Both the position numbers and the translations under genes were made by a program. A DNA stretch of 33,294 bases from Peptococcaceae bacterium CEB3 (lineage in GTDB: Bacteria; Bacillota; Desulfitobacteriia; Desulfitobacteriales; Desulfitobacteriaceae): assembly GCA_001029295.1 (NCBI GenBank), contig LDXJ01000027.1, forward strand, positions 1-33,294, given 5' to 3'. Positions 32,481 to 33,294 of this stretch are shown one piece after another. The stretch's first letter is position 1; every line of letters begins with the position of its first letter. Under the pieces are notes generated by a model. That model was not told the origin of the DNA. It searched no databases and saw only the letters and a program-made list of their open reading frames with translations.

Positions 32481-32531
32481 ATGACAACCGAATGCTCCTT
32501 AACTTTATTAGCCGAACGAGTTTACTGATGT

Positions 32532-32540
32532 ATTATAACA
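32532..32540 (-). promoter_or_regulatory. Extended -10 promoter of the DHH-CBS-nucleotidyltransferase gene
   Basis: TGTTATAAT on the minus strand gives a consensus -10 (TATAAT, 32532-32537) with the TGn extension. No clear -35. About 50 bp upstream of the start codon. It may drive the whole leftward block down to rluB. Confidence 0.65.
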
Positions 32541-32609
32541 CAAAAGGGCGGACGGGGCAGGCGCGGACTCACAAGGCCCCGGCCTGACTTTTACAGTTTG
32601 AAAAATGCG

Positions 32610-32642
32610 AAAAGCCCATAGGTGTTGAAACTACGGGCTTTT
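32610..32642 (-). terminator. Terminator after the transposase fragment
   Basis: AAAAGCCCGTAG / CTATGGGCTTTT (12 pairs, one G-U) with an 8-nt loop lies about 30 bp past the transposase stop. The arms end in A/T runs on both sides, so it could act in either direction. Confidence 0.7.
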
Positions 32643-32669
32643 CTCTGATATGACCGTATTTGAATTTTG

Positions 32670-33294
32670 TTATGCTAAGGAGATATTCTTCAGGAACTTA
32701 TTAAACACCTCCTGCCGAAAATAGATGTTGTAGCAATCTGTGTCGTACGTATCCTGAATTAACTTGTAGTCCAGCGCGATTTCATCTTCGTCCGAAAATG
32801 CCAGCGTATCCACAAGTTTGCCTTTCTTGTCACGGACCTTTTGGAACGCGATCGCACCGCCGACATCGTCGAGGTGAATGATGCCGCCCTTCAAAACCTG
32901 ACATGTCGCGACACCCAACGCTCTGGCTATACGCTCGGCTGACAGTGCCTTTTCGCCCATACGGTGCTGAATGATTCGAATGATGAGGAGCGCGACGAAG
33001 CAGATCTGGAAATGCGCACGGATATGCTCATTCTTGCGCACGAACACGGGTCTGGCATAAAAGTCTGTTTTCATAATCCTAAAGGACTCCTCTATCCGCC
33101 AAAGGCCGCCGTACACTTGGCGCATTTTCCGCTCATCATAGTCAAGTTCGCTAGTGATGATACAAAAATAGCCGTCATACATTGCGTCTTTTCTCCGCCT
33201 TTTCCCAATCCACGCTGCGCAGCTTTTTCGTATTCTCCAGAACCTCGCCGGTCTCCTTGTCAAAGATGTCTTCTCTTGTGTATTCGTCGACGCC
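32670..33294 (-). pseudogene. IS1634/IS4-type transposase C-terminal fragment, frameshifted
   Basis: The C-terminal part of a DDE transposase. YDGYFCIITSELDYDERKM, YGGLWRIEESFRIMKTDFYARPVFV and IRAHFQICFVALLIIRII contain the YREXXXIEXXFR-type signature around the catalytic Glu. Upstream codons from the window edge read VDEYTREDIFDKETGEVL in another frame that stops at GTA-TGA. Removing one A from the AAAA at 33189-33192 joins the frames as EKDAMYDGY. So either a one-base insertion has broken the gene or the run is miscalled. The rest of the element is outside the window. AT content is higher than in the neighbouring genes. Confidence 0.85.

Noticed and set aside
1-33294. tRNA, rRNA or replication origin
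   Set aside because: I saw no cloverleaf with TTCRA arm, no rRNA segments and no DnaA-box cluster on inspection of both strands.

Overview
The window looks like a chromosomal segment of an endospore-forming, GC-rich member of the Firmicutes, probably the Clostridia side (Desulfitobacterium/Desulfotomaculum-like). The evidence is the sporulation genes spmA, spmB, gerW and a ytfI-like gene, the conserved scpA-scpB...spmA-spmB...rluB block, an FMN riboswitch in front of an EamA-type transporter, a HutP-family RNA-binding protein, and low-GC insertion sequences at both edges. Nearly all genes lie on the minus strand. Genus assignment is inference.

Layout. 1-958: 5' part of an IS1182-type transposase, then a 16-bp degenerate tandem repeat. 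959-3508: a zinc-dependent phospholipase C-like protein, a doubtful small membrane ORF, and a DMT/EamA transporter under an FMN riboswitch with its own terminator. 3557-5386 (plus): recQ. 5431-16485: aromatic amino-acid supercluster read leftwards as three transcription units, hutP-aroH, trpE-trpG-trpD-trpB-trpA and aroF-tyrA-aroA. Each has a recognisable promoter, a long leader and a rho-independent terminator before the first gene. trpC and trpF are absent. 16526-20424: a proline/glutamine-linker membrane protein, a BaiN/HI0933-type flavoprotein, a multi-cluster ferredoxin and a FadR-type regulator. 20491-22043: an unknown protein, an unusual repeat-bounded element and a stress-protein-like gene. 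22053-32537: a long leftward block with a DHH-CBS-tRNA nucleotidyltransferase fusion, an M50 protease, scpA, scpB, ytfI-like, gerW, spmA, spmB, two glycosyltransferases and rluB. 32610-33294: a frameshifted IS1634/IS4-type transposase fragment.

The most interesting biology is in the leaders of the aromatic cluster. The trp leader RNA carries a 5' hairpin, then about 15 GAG/UAG triplets, many exactly two bases apart, overlapping an antiterminator that competes with a U-tailed terminator. This is the architecture recognised by TRAP in Bacillus. No TRAP gene is visible here, but the adjacent operon encodes a HutP-family protein, another family that reads NAG triplets in RNA, and its own leader has a terminator, a competing antiterminator and repeated UAG/GAG motifs. 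HutP-family control of aromatic synthesis is therefore a testable hypothesis alongside ordinary TRAP control.

A second theme is the many short tandem repeats (9-18 bp, and one 42 bp), both between genes and in frame inside trpE, trpB, scpB, a glycosyltransferase and a membrane protein. They sit at protein ends or linkers and spare the catalytic domains.
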